NCBI GenBank assembly: GCA_035555975.1
Contig: DATMFV010000085.1
Span: 1 to 64,000 of the forward strand
Source of the DNA: DATMFV01 sp035555975
GTDB lineage: Bacteria; Verrucomicrobiota; Verrucomicrobiia; Chthoniobacterales; Chthoniobacteraceae
Reading direction: 5' to 3'
Length of the DNA stretch: 64,000 bases
Under the pieces are notes generated by a model, which saw nothing but the letters and a program-made list of their open reading frames with translations, was not told where the DNA came from and searched no databases. Shown here in pieces: positions 26,911 through 33,945 of this stretch; within the stretch, counting starts at the first letter, position 1, and each line of letters begins with the position of its first letter. A program made the translations under genes and the position numbers.

Positions 26911-28799
26911 GCCGCCGCTCCCGTGGCAAGCCGTCCGCGCAACGCTTCGAAACGCTCCACCTGCCCGGGCTTGAGCTTCTCGTTTTCATCCCGCGAGACA
27001 AAGATTTTGAAGATCGCGTTGCCCCGCTCGTTGAAAAACTGGATCGAACAGGTCTCCATCCCCATGAAGGGACGGCGCACGAGACAGATTTCCGAACAGT
27101 TCGCCGCGCGGATGTGGCCGCGGATCGGGCTTCCCTCGCCGAGATTGAAGAACCCGTGTCCGAAGCTCCCCTTAGGCAGCGGCCCGGCGCATTCGATGAT
27201 GGCGTCGGGCGTATGGACGATCAGCAGGATCTCGCCCCATTGCGAAATCTCTTCCATGACCTCGCTGAACGCCTTCCCTTCCGCTGCGGTAACGCATTGG
27301 GGAGGGAGGCACGAGACCACTTCGCGCGTGGTCAGCCCGTTCTGGAGGGCGATGGCTTCGAGGATGCCGTCGGGGTCGAGGGCCAGTTTTTCACGCACGA
27401 GCGCGAGTTGGGTAGCTTTGTCGGTCGGTTGGGTGGCAGTCGGTGGTTTCATATGGGTCACAGGTTGAGGCATGAGGAGGGAGTCGATAAGCTGGTGGAG
27501 TGCCGAGGTCAGGTTCGTATGCCAGAAGCGACCGGCAAGGGTGAGCCAGAGGAGCGTCGGCGGGTGGCGGAAATCGCGACGGATCAACCCGGCTTCCTCC
27601 CATTGGGCGGCGAGCGGCAGCGCCAGCGCGGTCAACCCGGGGACGGCCCGCTCCAGCCGGGCGAGGTCGAGCCGACCGGTTTCAATGCCGTCGGTCACCA
27701 TCCCTTTGGCTCCGTGCCCTGCGCCCACCCGGTAGAGACCGCTCAACGGTTTTTGCACTTCGGCAATCTGTTGATGGTAGCGGGTCAGCTCGGAAGTCAG
27801 CCGGTAGCTATACTCTCCGGCGGTCCCGGCGGCTCCCGCGCCATAGGCAAGGCAGTTCGCTCCGGCCTTGATCAACTGGTTGTAAAGGTTGCGCTCCCGC
27901 GTGCCATTGGAAAAGTGGGCGGTGGTCAGGTGCCGCCACCCCGCCTGCATGAGCCGCTCCGCCCCGGCTACGTAGAGGGAGCCCTGATCCGGCACGGCGG
28001 CCCCCTGCGGCATGGAGCCTTTGCGGATGGCGTTGGAAAGCGGGCTTGAGGGGAGGACCGTCAGGCAATAGAGATCGACCCCGCTCAGGCCGATGTCGGT
28101 GCAGATTTCGAGGTCTTCCATCCAGCTTTGCCTCGTCTGGTGGGGGAGGCCGAAGATCAGGTCGCACACCACCGCCGCCTGGTCGAGGGCGCAGACTTCC
28201 CGCAGGAAGGCGATCAGCTCCCGGCGCTCCAGTTTGCGCCCGAGGCGTCGGCGCACGTCCGTATCGAAGCTTTGCACCCCGAAGGAGAAACGGTTCGCGC
28301 CCGCTTCCAGACAGGCCGCCACCTTTTCGACCGGGCAGCCGGTGGCGCGCGCTTCGACGGTGATCTCGCAATCCGCCGCCAGCGGAAGGCACCGCCGCAA
28401 TGCCTTGAGAAGCTGCACCAGGTCTTCCTTCCCGAGGTCGGTCGGTGTCCCTCCGCCGAGGTAGACGGCATGAATCGGGCCGCTTGCCGCCATCGTGGTT
28501 TCCGCCTCGCGTTCGATCTCGCGGATCAAGGCATCCACATACTCCGCCGGTCGGTTCCGGCGTGTGGCATTCTGGTAAAACCGGCAGAAGAGGCAATGGT
28601 TGCTGCAAAACGGGATGTGAAAATAGGCTACCGTCTTCCCTTCGCGCGGGGTGTTGCAGATCGTCTCCCACATGGCGGGAACTTCCGCTTCCGGCACCGC
28701 CTTGCAGGCCGCCCACGGGATCAGGGGGCTGCGCCGCTGGAAGGCGTCGCGATGCGGCGTATCGCTCACCGCGGCGTGGTAGCGTTCCAGCGCGATCAT
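26907..28799 (-). CDS. ChuW-ChuX (HutW-HutX) fusion, anaerobic heme-degrading radical SAM methyltransferase with heme carrier domain
   Basis: This 630-residue protein joins two normally separate proteins. Residues 1 to about 440 are a HemN-like radical SAM enzyme of the ChuW/HutW type with C65-x3-C69-x2-C72, YLGGGTPTDLGKEDL and FGVQSFDTDVRRRLG. After a Thr/Pro linker (about 443-460), residues about 465-625 are a ChuX/HutX heme-carrier domain (DPDGILEAIA, FNLGEGSPIRGHIRAANC, RPFMGMETCSIQFFN). ChuW opens heme by methylating it under anaerobic conditions, giving anaerobilin and free iron. ChuX binds the product or heme and ChuY, encoded next, reduces the product. Fusion would hand substrate directly between domains. 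An FNR-type box lies 115 bp upstream. No TonB receptor or heme ABC transporter is nearby. Confidence 0.88.
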   Translation of the reverse strand: MIALERYHAAVSDTPHRDAFQRRSPLIPWAACKAVPEAEVPAMWETICNTPREGKTVAYFHIPFCSNHCLFCRFYQNATRRNRPAEYVDALIREIEREAETTMAASGPIHAVYLGGGTPTDLGKEDLVQLLKALRRCLPLAADCEITVEARATGCPVEKVAACLEAGANRFSFGVQSFDTDVRRRLGRKLERRELIAFLREVCALDQAAVVCDLIFGLPHQTRQSWMEDLEICTDIGLSGVDLYCLTVLPSSPLSNAIRKGSMPQGAAVPDQGSLYVAGAERLMQAGWRHLTTAHFSNGTRERNLYNQLIKAGANCLAYGAGAAGTAGEYSYRLTSELTRYHQQIAEVQKPLSGLYRVGAGHGAKGMVTDGIETGRLDLARLERAVPGLTALALPLAAQWEEAGLIRRDFRHPPTLLWLTLAGRFWHTNLTSALHQLIDSLLMPQPVTHMKPPTATQPTDKATQLALVREKLALDPDGILEAIALQNGLTTREVVSCLPPQCVTAAEGKAFSEVMEEISQWGEILLIVHTPDAIIECAGPLPKGSFGHGFFNLGEGSPIRGHIRAANCSEICLVRRPFMGMETCSIQFFNERGNAIFKIFVSRDENEKLKPGQVERFEALRGRLATGAAA

Positions 28800-28913
28800 C
28801 CGGTGGGGCTCCCGTGCTGAAACTCCCCGCCCGCCTTCCGGTGGTCACTTTTCATAACGTGGGTATCTGGACGCCATGAAAAGCAGGGTAGGGAAGGAGG
28901 GTGGCTACCTTCC

Positions 28914-28927
28914 TTGACCTGGATCAA
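28914..28927. promoter_or_regulatory. FNR/DNR-type box before chuWX-chuY
   Basis: TTGACCTGGATCAA matches TTGAT-N4-ATCAA at nine of ten fixed positions. It lies 115 bp before the ChuW-ChuX start and just beyond the arsR stop (28940). For class II activation the start site would be near 28879, giving a leader of about 80 bases. Confidence 0.8.
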
Positions 28928-28939
28928 GGAAGATCGACA

Positions 28940-29293
28940 TTACCTTCTTTGCGGCGCGCCGGAAAGTTTCTCCAGCGTTGCGCGCGCATCCTCCTCCACC
29001 CGTTCGCACATCAGTTGGCAAAGGGTGTGCAGCCGGGGGTCGGCAATGGAATAGCGGGCGAAATTCCCGGCTTTTTCCCGGGCAACAAAGCGAACACCGT
29101 GAAGAACGCCGAGATGCTTGGAAACATTCCCCTGTTTCATCCCCGTCGCCTCGACCAGTTCGGTCACCGTCATCGGCCCGGCCATCAACGCCTTGAGCAG
29201 CCTGAGGCGGGAAGCCTCGGCGAGGATGGAGAAAAGCTTCGCCACTTCATCGAGTTGGGCATCGGAGATAAATAATTTTGTTTTCGGTTGCAT
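28940..29293 (-). CDS. ArsR-family regulator, YgaV/BigR-like by context
   Basis: This 117-residue winged-helix protein is a typical ArsR/SmtB repressor: LFSILAEASRLRLLKAL, TVTELVEATGMKQGNVSKHLGVL (recognition helix) and a C-terminal helix. It is divergent from a YgaP-like rhodanese gene, as ygaV and ygaP are linked in E. coli, so sensing of sulfide, persulfide or redox state is likely. Its only cysteines are a C-x3-C pair in the last helix (TLCQLMCERV). The separated Cys pair of SqrR/BigR sensors is not conserved. A 28-bp dyad at 29292-29319 overlaps its own start codon, indicating autorepression. Confidence 0.85.
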   Translation of the reverse strand: MQPKTKLFISDAQLDEVAKLFSILAEASRLRLLKALMAGPMTVTELVEATGMKQGNVSKHLGVLHGVRFVAREKAGNFARYSIADPRLHTLCQLMCERVEEDARATLEKLSGAPQRR

Positions 29294-29319
29294 ATTACTG
29301 AATCGCGATATAGTAGTAT
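29292..29319. promoter_or_regulatory. dyad operator between arsR-like and ygaP-like genes
   Basis: ATATTACT (29292-29299) and AGTAGTAT (29312-29319) are inverted repeats matching at seven of eight positions. The central ATCGCGAT (29302-29309) is a perfect palindrome on the same axis (29305.5). The site covers the ArsR start codon and the short 34-bp gap before ygaP, as expected for an ArsR operator controlling both genes. Confidence 0.65.
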
Positions 29320-29327
29320 ATTGAACG

Positions 29328-29906
29328 ATGAAAACCACTTCGGCAAAGAAAGAAGCGTCGGTCCGCACGGTGACCCCGGCGGAAGTCCATGAAAATCGGG
29401 AAGAGCTGCTGCTGGTCGATGTCAGGACCCCGGCGGAGTTCGAAACGTTCCACGTTGCCGATTCGGCGTTGCATCCCTTTGGGGAATTGCCGCCCGGGCG
29501 ACTCCGTGAACTGGCCGCTGCCGGGCGACCGTGCGTGGTGGTCTGCCTCACGGGAAAACGGGCTCTCGAAGCAGCGCGGAAACTTGAGGAAAACGGCCTG
29601 CGCGATCTCCGCGTATTGGAAGGCGGCCTTCGGGCGTGGGTCGACGAAGGGTTGCCCGTCGAACGGGGCCGCAAACGGATGTCGCTGGAGCGGCAGGTGC
29701 GCATCGCCGCCGGGTCGCTGATCGCGGGCGGCACCATCCTGGCGCTCGCGGTGCATCCCGCCTGGAGCCTTCTCTCCGGGTTGATCGGCGCGGGGCTGGT
29801 TTTCGCAGGCATCACCGACACCTGCGGGATGGGGAGCCTCCTGGCGCGGATGCCGTGGAACCGGCACACAGGCCCGACGCCGCCCGCGTGCTGTACGCCC
29901 CGGTAG
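29328..29906 (+). CDS. ygaP: YgaP-like membrane rhodanese
   Basis: This 192-residue protein has a rhodanese domain (about 12-112) with active-site Cys73 in VCLTGKRA, followed by two membrane helices (about 124-144 and 146-164) and the DUF2892-type end CGMGSLLARMPWN, the same order as E. coli YgaP. It carries sulfane sulfur (persulfide) at the inner membrane. It is divergent from the ArsR gene and followed after 35 bp by a CoA-disulfide-reductase/rhodanese gene, giving a sulfane-sulfur handling unit. Confidence 0.88.
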   Translation: MKTTSAKKEASVRTVTPAEVHENREELLLVDVRTPAEFETFHVADSALHPFGELPPGRLRELAAAGRPCVVVCLTGKRALEAARKLEENGLRDLRVLEGGLRAWVDEGLPVERGRKRMSLERQVRIAAGSLIAGGTILALAVHPAWSLLSGLIGAGLVFAGITDTCGMGSLLARMPWNRHTGPTPPACCTPR

Positions 29907-29941
29907 CGCCTGATGTTGCGTTCTTTTCACCATTCTATCTT

Positions 29942-31612
29942 ATGAAACGTTCCACTTCCTTATCCCAACGGGTCCTCATCGTCGGCGGCGTCGCCGGGGG
30001 CGCTTCGTGCGCGGCCCGGCTGCGGCGGCTCGACGAACGGGCGGAGATCGTTGTTTTTGATCGCGGCCCTTACGTCTCGTTCGCCAACTGCGGGCTTCCC
30101 TACTATATCGGAGAGAAGATCACCGACGAAAAGAAACTTCTCGTAGCCGATGCAGAGCTTTTCCGGAGGCGTTTCAACATCATGGTCCACCTCAACACCG
30201 AAGTGCTTGCGATCGACCGCACGGAAAAAACGATCGAAGTGCGCGATCTGACGCATGGAACCACCCGCACCGAGCGTTACGACGAGCTGGTCCTCGCCCC
30301 CGGCGCAACGCCGTTGCGCCCGCCGCTGCCCGGCATCGACCTGCCCGGGATTTTCACGCTGCGCACCGTGCCCGACAGCCGCGCCATCCGCCAATGGATC
30401 ACGGAACGCCGGGTCCGGCGCGCCATCGTCGTCGGGGGCGGCTTCATCGGTCTGGAGATGGCGGAAAACCTCACCCACCGCGGGCTGCAAGTCACGGTGA
30501 TCGAAAAGCTCGATCAGGTGATGCCTCCGCTGGACGCCGAAATGGCGGCTTGCGTGGCCGATCACCTCCGCCGACAGAACGTCCGGCTTGCTTTAAGCGA
30601 AGGAGTCACCGGCTTTGAAGCCATTCCCGGCGGTCTTCGCGTGACCACGGAACGCGGAATCCATGAAGGAGAACTGGTGATCCTCGCCATCGGCGTGCGC
30701 CCCGAAACAACCCTCGCCACAGCGGCGGGGCTGAAACTCGGCCCCCGGGGCGGTCTTCGCGTCGACGAACGGATGCAAACGAGCGACCCCGACATCCATG
30801 CCGTAGGCGACGCCGTGGAGGTGTGCGACTGGGTCGGCGGAGCCCCTGCGCTGGTGCCGCTCGCGGGACCGGCCAACCGGCAGGGGCGGATCGCCGCCGA
30901 GGCCATCGCGGGGCGGGCGTCTTCATTCCGTGGCGTGCAGGGGACGGCCATCTGCGGCCTTTTCGGCTTGCAGGTCGCCTCCACCGGCTCGAGCGAACGC
31001 CGCCTTCAACAGGCCGGGGCCGACGATTACGAAAAAATTTACCTCCAGGCCGGACATCACGCGGGTTACTACCCCGGCGCGCAAACCATGCTCCTCAAGC
31101 TGATCTTCCGGAAAAGCGACGGGGAGATCCTTGGTGCGCAAGCCGTCGGCGGGGAAGGGGTTGACCGCCGCATCGACATCATCGCCATGGCGCTCCAGAA
31201 ACACGGCACCGTCTACGACCTTGAGGAAGCCGAGCTTTGCTACGCGCCGCAGTTCGGCTCCGCCAGGGACCCGGTCAATCTCGGGGGAATGATCGCCGCC
31301 AACGTCCTGCACGGTGAGATGCCGGTCGTCCACTGGACCACGGCGGCCACCGGCGAAACCCTCTTTCTCGACGTGCGCGATGGCGGCGAATGGGAGAAGG
31401 AGCGCGTCCCGGGGGCGCTCCATATCCCGCTCGACACCCTGCGCTTCCGCCTTGGGGAACTCGCGTCTTTCACCGACATCCGCGTCTACTGTGAATCGGG
31501 CCAGCGCGGTTATCTGGCGACCCGCATCCTGAACCAGGCCGGTCTTCCCGCCAGAAATCTTTCCGGAGGGTTGGTGGTGCGGCGTCTCCTTTCCGGGCCT
31601 TCTCCGGGGTAA
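29942..31612 (+). CDS. CoA-disulfide reductase-like flavoprotein with C-terminal rhodanese domain
   Basis: This 556-residue protein contains an N-terminal FAD/NAD-binding pyridine-nucleotide-disulfide reductase unit (VLIVGGVAGGASCAARLRR, Cys50 in SFANCGLPYY as the single redox Cys, AIVVGGGFIGLEMAENL, IHAVGDAVEV) and a rhodanese domain from about 455, with Cys517 in VYCESGQRG. This is the CoADR-RHD architecture, which reduces CoA disulfide or CoA persulfide with NAD(P)H. The start is ATG 29942; a longer frame runs upstream through the ygaP gene but is not family-like. It forms a unit with ygaP. Confidence 0.9.
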   Translation: MKRSTSLSQRVLIVGGVAGGASCAARLRRLDERAEIVVFDRGPYVSFANCGLPYYIGEKITDEKKLLVADAELFRRRFNIMVHLNTEVLAIDRTEKTIEVRDLTHGTTRTERYDELVLAPGATPLRPPLPGIDLPGIFTLRTVPDSRAIRQWITERRVRRAIVVGGGFIGLEMAENLTHRGLQVTVIEKLDQVMPPLDAEMAACVADHLRRQNVRLALSEGVTGFEAIPGGLRVTTERGIHEGELVILAIGVRPETTLATAAGLKLGPRGGLRVDERMQTSDPDIHAVGDAVEVCDWVGGAPALVPLAGPANRQGRIAAEAIAGRASSFRGVQGTAICGLFGLQVASTGSSERRLQQAGADDYEKIYLQAGHHAGYYPGAQTMLLKLIFRKSDGEILGAQAVGGEGVDRRIDIIAMALQKHGTVYDLEEAELCYAPQFGSARDPVNLGGMIAANVLHGEMPVVHWTTAATGETLFLDVRDGGEWEKERVPGALHIPLDTLRFRLGELASFTDIRVYCESGQRGYLATRILNQAGLPARNLSGGLVVRRLLSGPSPG

Positions 31613-31627
31613 AAGCAGCGGGGCTCC

Positions 31628-31641
31628 TTGACGGAAGTCAA
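31628..31641. promoter_or_regulatory. FNR/DNR-type box before the MFS gene
   Basis: TTGACGGAAGTCAA is a perfect inverted repeat TTGAC-N4-GTCAA, close to the FNR/DNR consensus. Its centre is about 90 bp before the MFS start codon (31725); a start site 41.5 bp downstream would be near 31676. Confidence 0.75.
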
Positions 31642-31724
31642 GAATCGCGTTCTCGTTCCTTGAACCCCGGCGGGCGATCGTTCACTCTTTCCGGAAGGAC
31701 CCCGACACCTTCCGCAAGCCCATT

Positions 31725-32942
31725 TTGTTCGACGCCGCACCACAACAGCCAGTTCACTTCTCCCGCCCCGCCCCCGCTTCAGGCGTGGCGGGCCGGTGGC
31801 AACTCGGATTTACCGGGTTGTGCCTCTTTTTTCTGATGATCCCGGTGACCGGCGTGGTTCCGGTGCTTCATGAAGTGACGGTCGGGCGCTTTCCGGACCT
31901 CTCCCATTTCAAGAAACATCTCTTCATGTCAGCCAACATGATCGGGGCCTTCCTCTTTGCACCGCTCGCCGGATTGCTTTCGGACTGGCTTCGGCAACGG
32001 AAATGGTTGATCGCAGGCGCGCTGGTCGTCAACGCCGTCGCCCTTTACCTGATGCGCCTGGAATGGAGCTATTCCGCCTACCTCGGCCTGCGGTTTGTCG
32101 AAGGGTGCGCCCATATTGCCTCGCTGAGTCTCCTGCTGACCCTCGGGATGGAGATGGCCCGCGCGGAATCGAGCGGACGGGTGATGGGATTTCTCGGAGC
32201 CTCGATGACGCTCGGCGTGGCGGCCGGGGCACCGCTGGGCGGCATCATCGGGCGCGGCGACCCGCTCTCCATCTTTCTTTACGGAAGTTTCCTGATGGCC
32301 GCGCTCGCCGTCGTCGCCTCGTGCCTGTTACACGACCGGATGGGAGACCGTTCGCGCTTCACCCTGCTGGAACTGGTCGGGATGTTGAAAAACCAGCGGC
32401 TGCTCGCGATTCCCTACCTCTTTACCTTTGTGGACCGGCTCACCGTCGGGTTTGTCGTCTCCACCATGACCTTCTATCTCCGTTCGGAAATGGGTGCCCT
32501 CCCGCAACAGATCGGCTGGATCATGGCGCTTTTCATGATTCCCTTTGCCCTGTTGACCTACCCCGCAGGGCGTTTCTCCCAACCGCTCAACAAGCTCAAG
32601 CTGATGATCGCCGGGAGCGTGATCTATGGGGTGATCTTCATGGCGATCGGTCTCGCTCCGCTTGGCGCGATTTCGTGGCTCATGCTCGGCGGCGGCGTCG
32701 CGGCGGCCTTGATGTTTGCCCCTTCGCTGGTACTGGTCCAGGCGCTTTCGGGTGAACACAATCGCGCCCTGGCGATGAGCGCCTTCAACACCGCCGGTTC
32801 GCTCGGTTTCCTGCTGGGGCCGCTCTTCGGGGGAACCATGGTCGGGCTGATCGGCTACCAGGGCGCTTTCCTCGCCACTGGCGCGCTGGAGATCATCTGC
32901 GCGCTCCTCTTTGTCGGCTTTGTCCGCCGGGTGCGGGTTTAG
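31725..32942 (+). CDS. MFS transporter
   Basis: This 405-residue protein has about 12 hydrophobic segments and the MFS loop motif after helix 2 (GLLSDWLRQRKW). The second half repeats the pattern (YPAGRFSQPLNKLK). The substrate cannot be told. The start used is TTG 31725, since no ATG precedes the first helix; a GTG at about 31785 is the alternative. It lies behind an FNR-type box and next to the sulfane-sulfur and heme genes, so export of an anaerobic metabolite or sulfur compound is possible. Its TAG stop is formed at the junction with MITE copy 3. Confidence 0.8.
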   Translation: MFDAAPQQPVHFSRPAPASGVAGRWQLGFTGLCLFFLMIPVTGVVPVLHEVTVGRFPDLSHFKKHLFMSANMIGAFLFAPLAGLLSDWLRQRKWLIAGALVVNAVALYLMRLEWSYSAYLGLRFVEGCAHIASLSLLLTLGMEMARAESSGRVMGFLGASMTLGVAAGAPLGGIIGRGDPLSIFLYGSFLMAALAVVASCLLHDRMGDRSRFTLLELVGMLKNQRLLAIPYLFTFVDRLTVGFVVSTMTFYLRSEMGALPQQIGWIMALFMIPFALLTYPAGRFSQPLNKLKLMIAGSVIYGVIFMAIGLAPLGAISWLMLGGGVAAALMFAPSLVLVQALSGEHNRALAMSAFNTAGSLGFLLGPLFGGTMVGLIGYQGAFLATGALEIICALLFVGFVRRVRV

Positions 32943-32985
32943 AGGCTGTGAAAAAAGTCCTTCAAAGGCCATGTTTCACAGCCTC
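32942..32985. mobile_element. MITE copy 3, 44-bp internal-deletion form
   Basis: The first 32 bases equal the left end of copy 1, then the sequence jumps to the right end (TTTCACAGCCTC). TTA target duplications flank it (32939-32941 and 32986-32988). The result is a hairpin with a perfect 12-bp stem (GAGGCTGTGAAA) and a 20-base loop between two convergent stop codons, well suited to act as a two-way terminator. Confidence 0.85.
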
Positions 32986-33711
32986 TTAGCGAACCGTAAT
33001 CTTCAACGCCCGGGGGCGGAGCAGGGCGGGGGGTGGCTGACCGGTCGGCACCGCGCAGAGCGCTTCGTCCACGCACCCGTCGGGCCGGAAACGCTGGACG
33101 ACCCATTCGCGGCACCCGGCTTCTTCAAGAGTCTGTGCCATTTCTTCGAGATCGTTGCCGGAGAGGAGCGACGGGTGCCAGGTGGTGCGGACTTCATAGG
33201 CGACCCCGGAGGCAAGAAGCATCCCGAAGCTCTCCTGCGCACACCGGCCCTGGTCGATGCCGGTAATCGGCGCATAGCGATCAAACGGAGCCTTGTAATC
33301 AAAGCCGACCCAGTCGAGCAGCGGCAGGACCTCGGCCATCCGTTTCGGGTAGGGACCGCCGGTATGCAGGCCGGTCTTGAAACCAAGCCTGCGCACCTCT
33401 TTCAACGCGGCGGGAAGGGCGACCTGGTAGGTGGCCTCCCCGCCGCTGAAGACGACGGCATCAAGCAATCCGCGCCGCTTTTCCAGCCACGCGAGCACGC
33501 CCTCCCATGCGATGTCGGTACGATGCGCAAACGGGATCAGGTGCGGGTTGTGGCAGTAACGGCAGTTCCACGCGCACCCCTGGCAGAAGACGACGGCGGA
33601 GAGTTCCCCCGGCCAGTCGACCAGCGAGAGTTTCTCCAGCCCGCCGACCTGCAACCCGGGCCGCGGAACCGCCGTGGGCAAAACAGCGGGGGAAGGGGAT
33701 GCCGTCTTCAT
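32986..33711 (-). CDS. nrdG: anaerobic ribonucleotide reductase activating enzyme, NrdG-like
   Basis: This 241-residue radical SAM protein has C46-x3-C50-x2-C53 in CQGCAWNCRYCHNP, the YCHN form typical of glycyl-radical activases, and VVFSGGEATYQ as the SAM-binding GGE motif. It should install the glycyl radical on the partner encoded just upstream. The extra N-terminal 20 residues are Pro-rich. It follows the small glycyl-radical gene by 15 bp, so nrdD, the split domain and nrdG form one operon. Its TAA stop lies on the right target duplication of MITE copy 3. Confidence 0.9.
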   Translation of the reverse strand: MKTASPSPAVLPTAVPRPGLQVGGLEKLSLVDWPGELSAVVFCQGCAWNCRYCHNPHLIPFAHRTDIAWEGVLAWLEKRRGLLDAVVFSGGEATYQVALPAALKEVRRLGFKTGLHTGGPYPKRMAEVLPLLDWVGFDYKAPFDRYAPITGIDQGRCAQESFGMLLASGVAYEVRTTWHPSLLSGNDLEEMAQTLEEAGCREWVVQRFRPDGCVDEALCAVPTGQPPPALLRPRALKITVR

Positions 33712-33726
33712 GGCTTGCGTGGTGGT

Positions 33727-33945
33727 TTACAAAGCGCAGCGCGCTTCCTGAAAGAATCGGCGCTCCATATGTTCACCCTTCTTGCCGATGTTGAAGCTCG
33801 ACACCGGGCGATGGTAACCCATCACGCGGGTCCAGACTTCGCACGGCTGGCGTTCGCCCGGCAGGAGCGTGATGGCGGGTTTTGACTTGGCGGGTTCAGT
33901 GGTGGTCATCATGGCATTTTTTCTTTTTTTTCGTGGCAGTTTCAT
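33727..33945 (-). CDS. separate glycyl-radical domain of class III ribonucleotide reductase
   Basis: This small protein (72 residues from ATG 33945, 61 from ATG 33912) contains CEVWTRVMGYHRPVSSFN and a KKGEHMERRFF end, which correspond to the last 40 residues or so of full-length NrdD. The Gly in RVMGY is the expected radical site. The large gene upstream stops just before this domain, so the reductase is split into two polypeptides. ATG 33945 overlaps the nrdD stop (TGATG), suggesting re-initiation. An A8-G-A6 run lies between the two candidate starts. It must associate with the large subunit and with NrdG to be activated. Confidence 0.85.
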   Translation of the reverse strand: MKLPRKKRKNAMMTTTEPAKSKPAITLLPGERQPCEVWTRVMGYHRPVSSFNIGKKGEHMERRFFQEARCAL

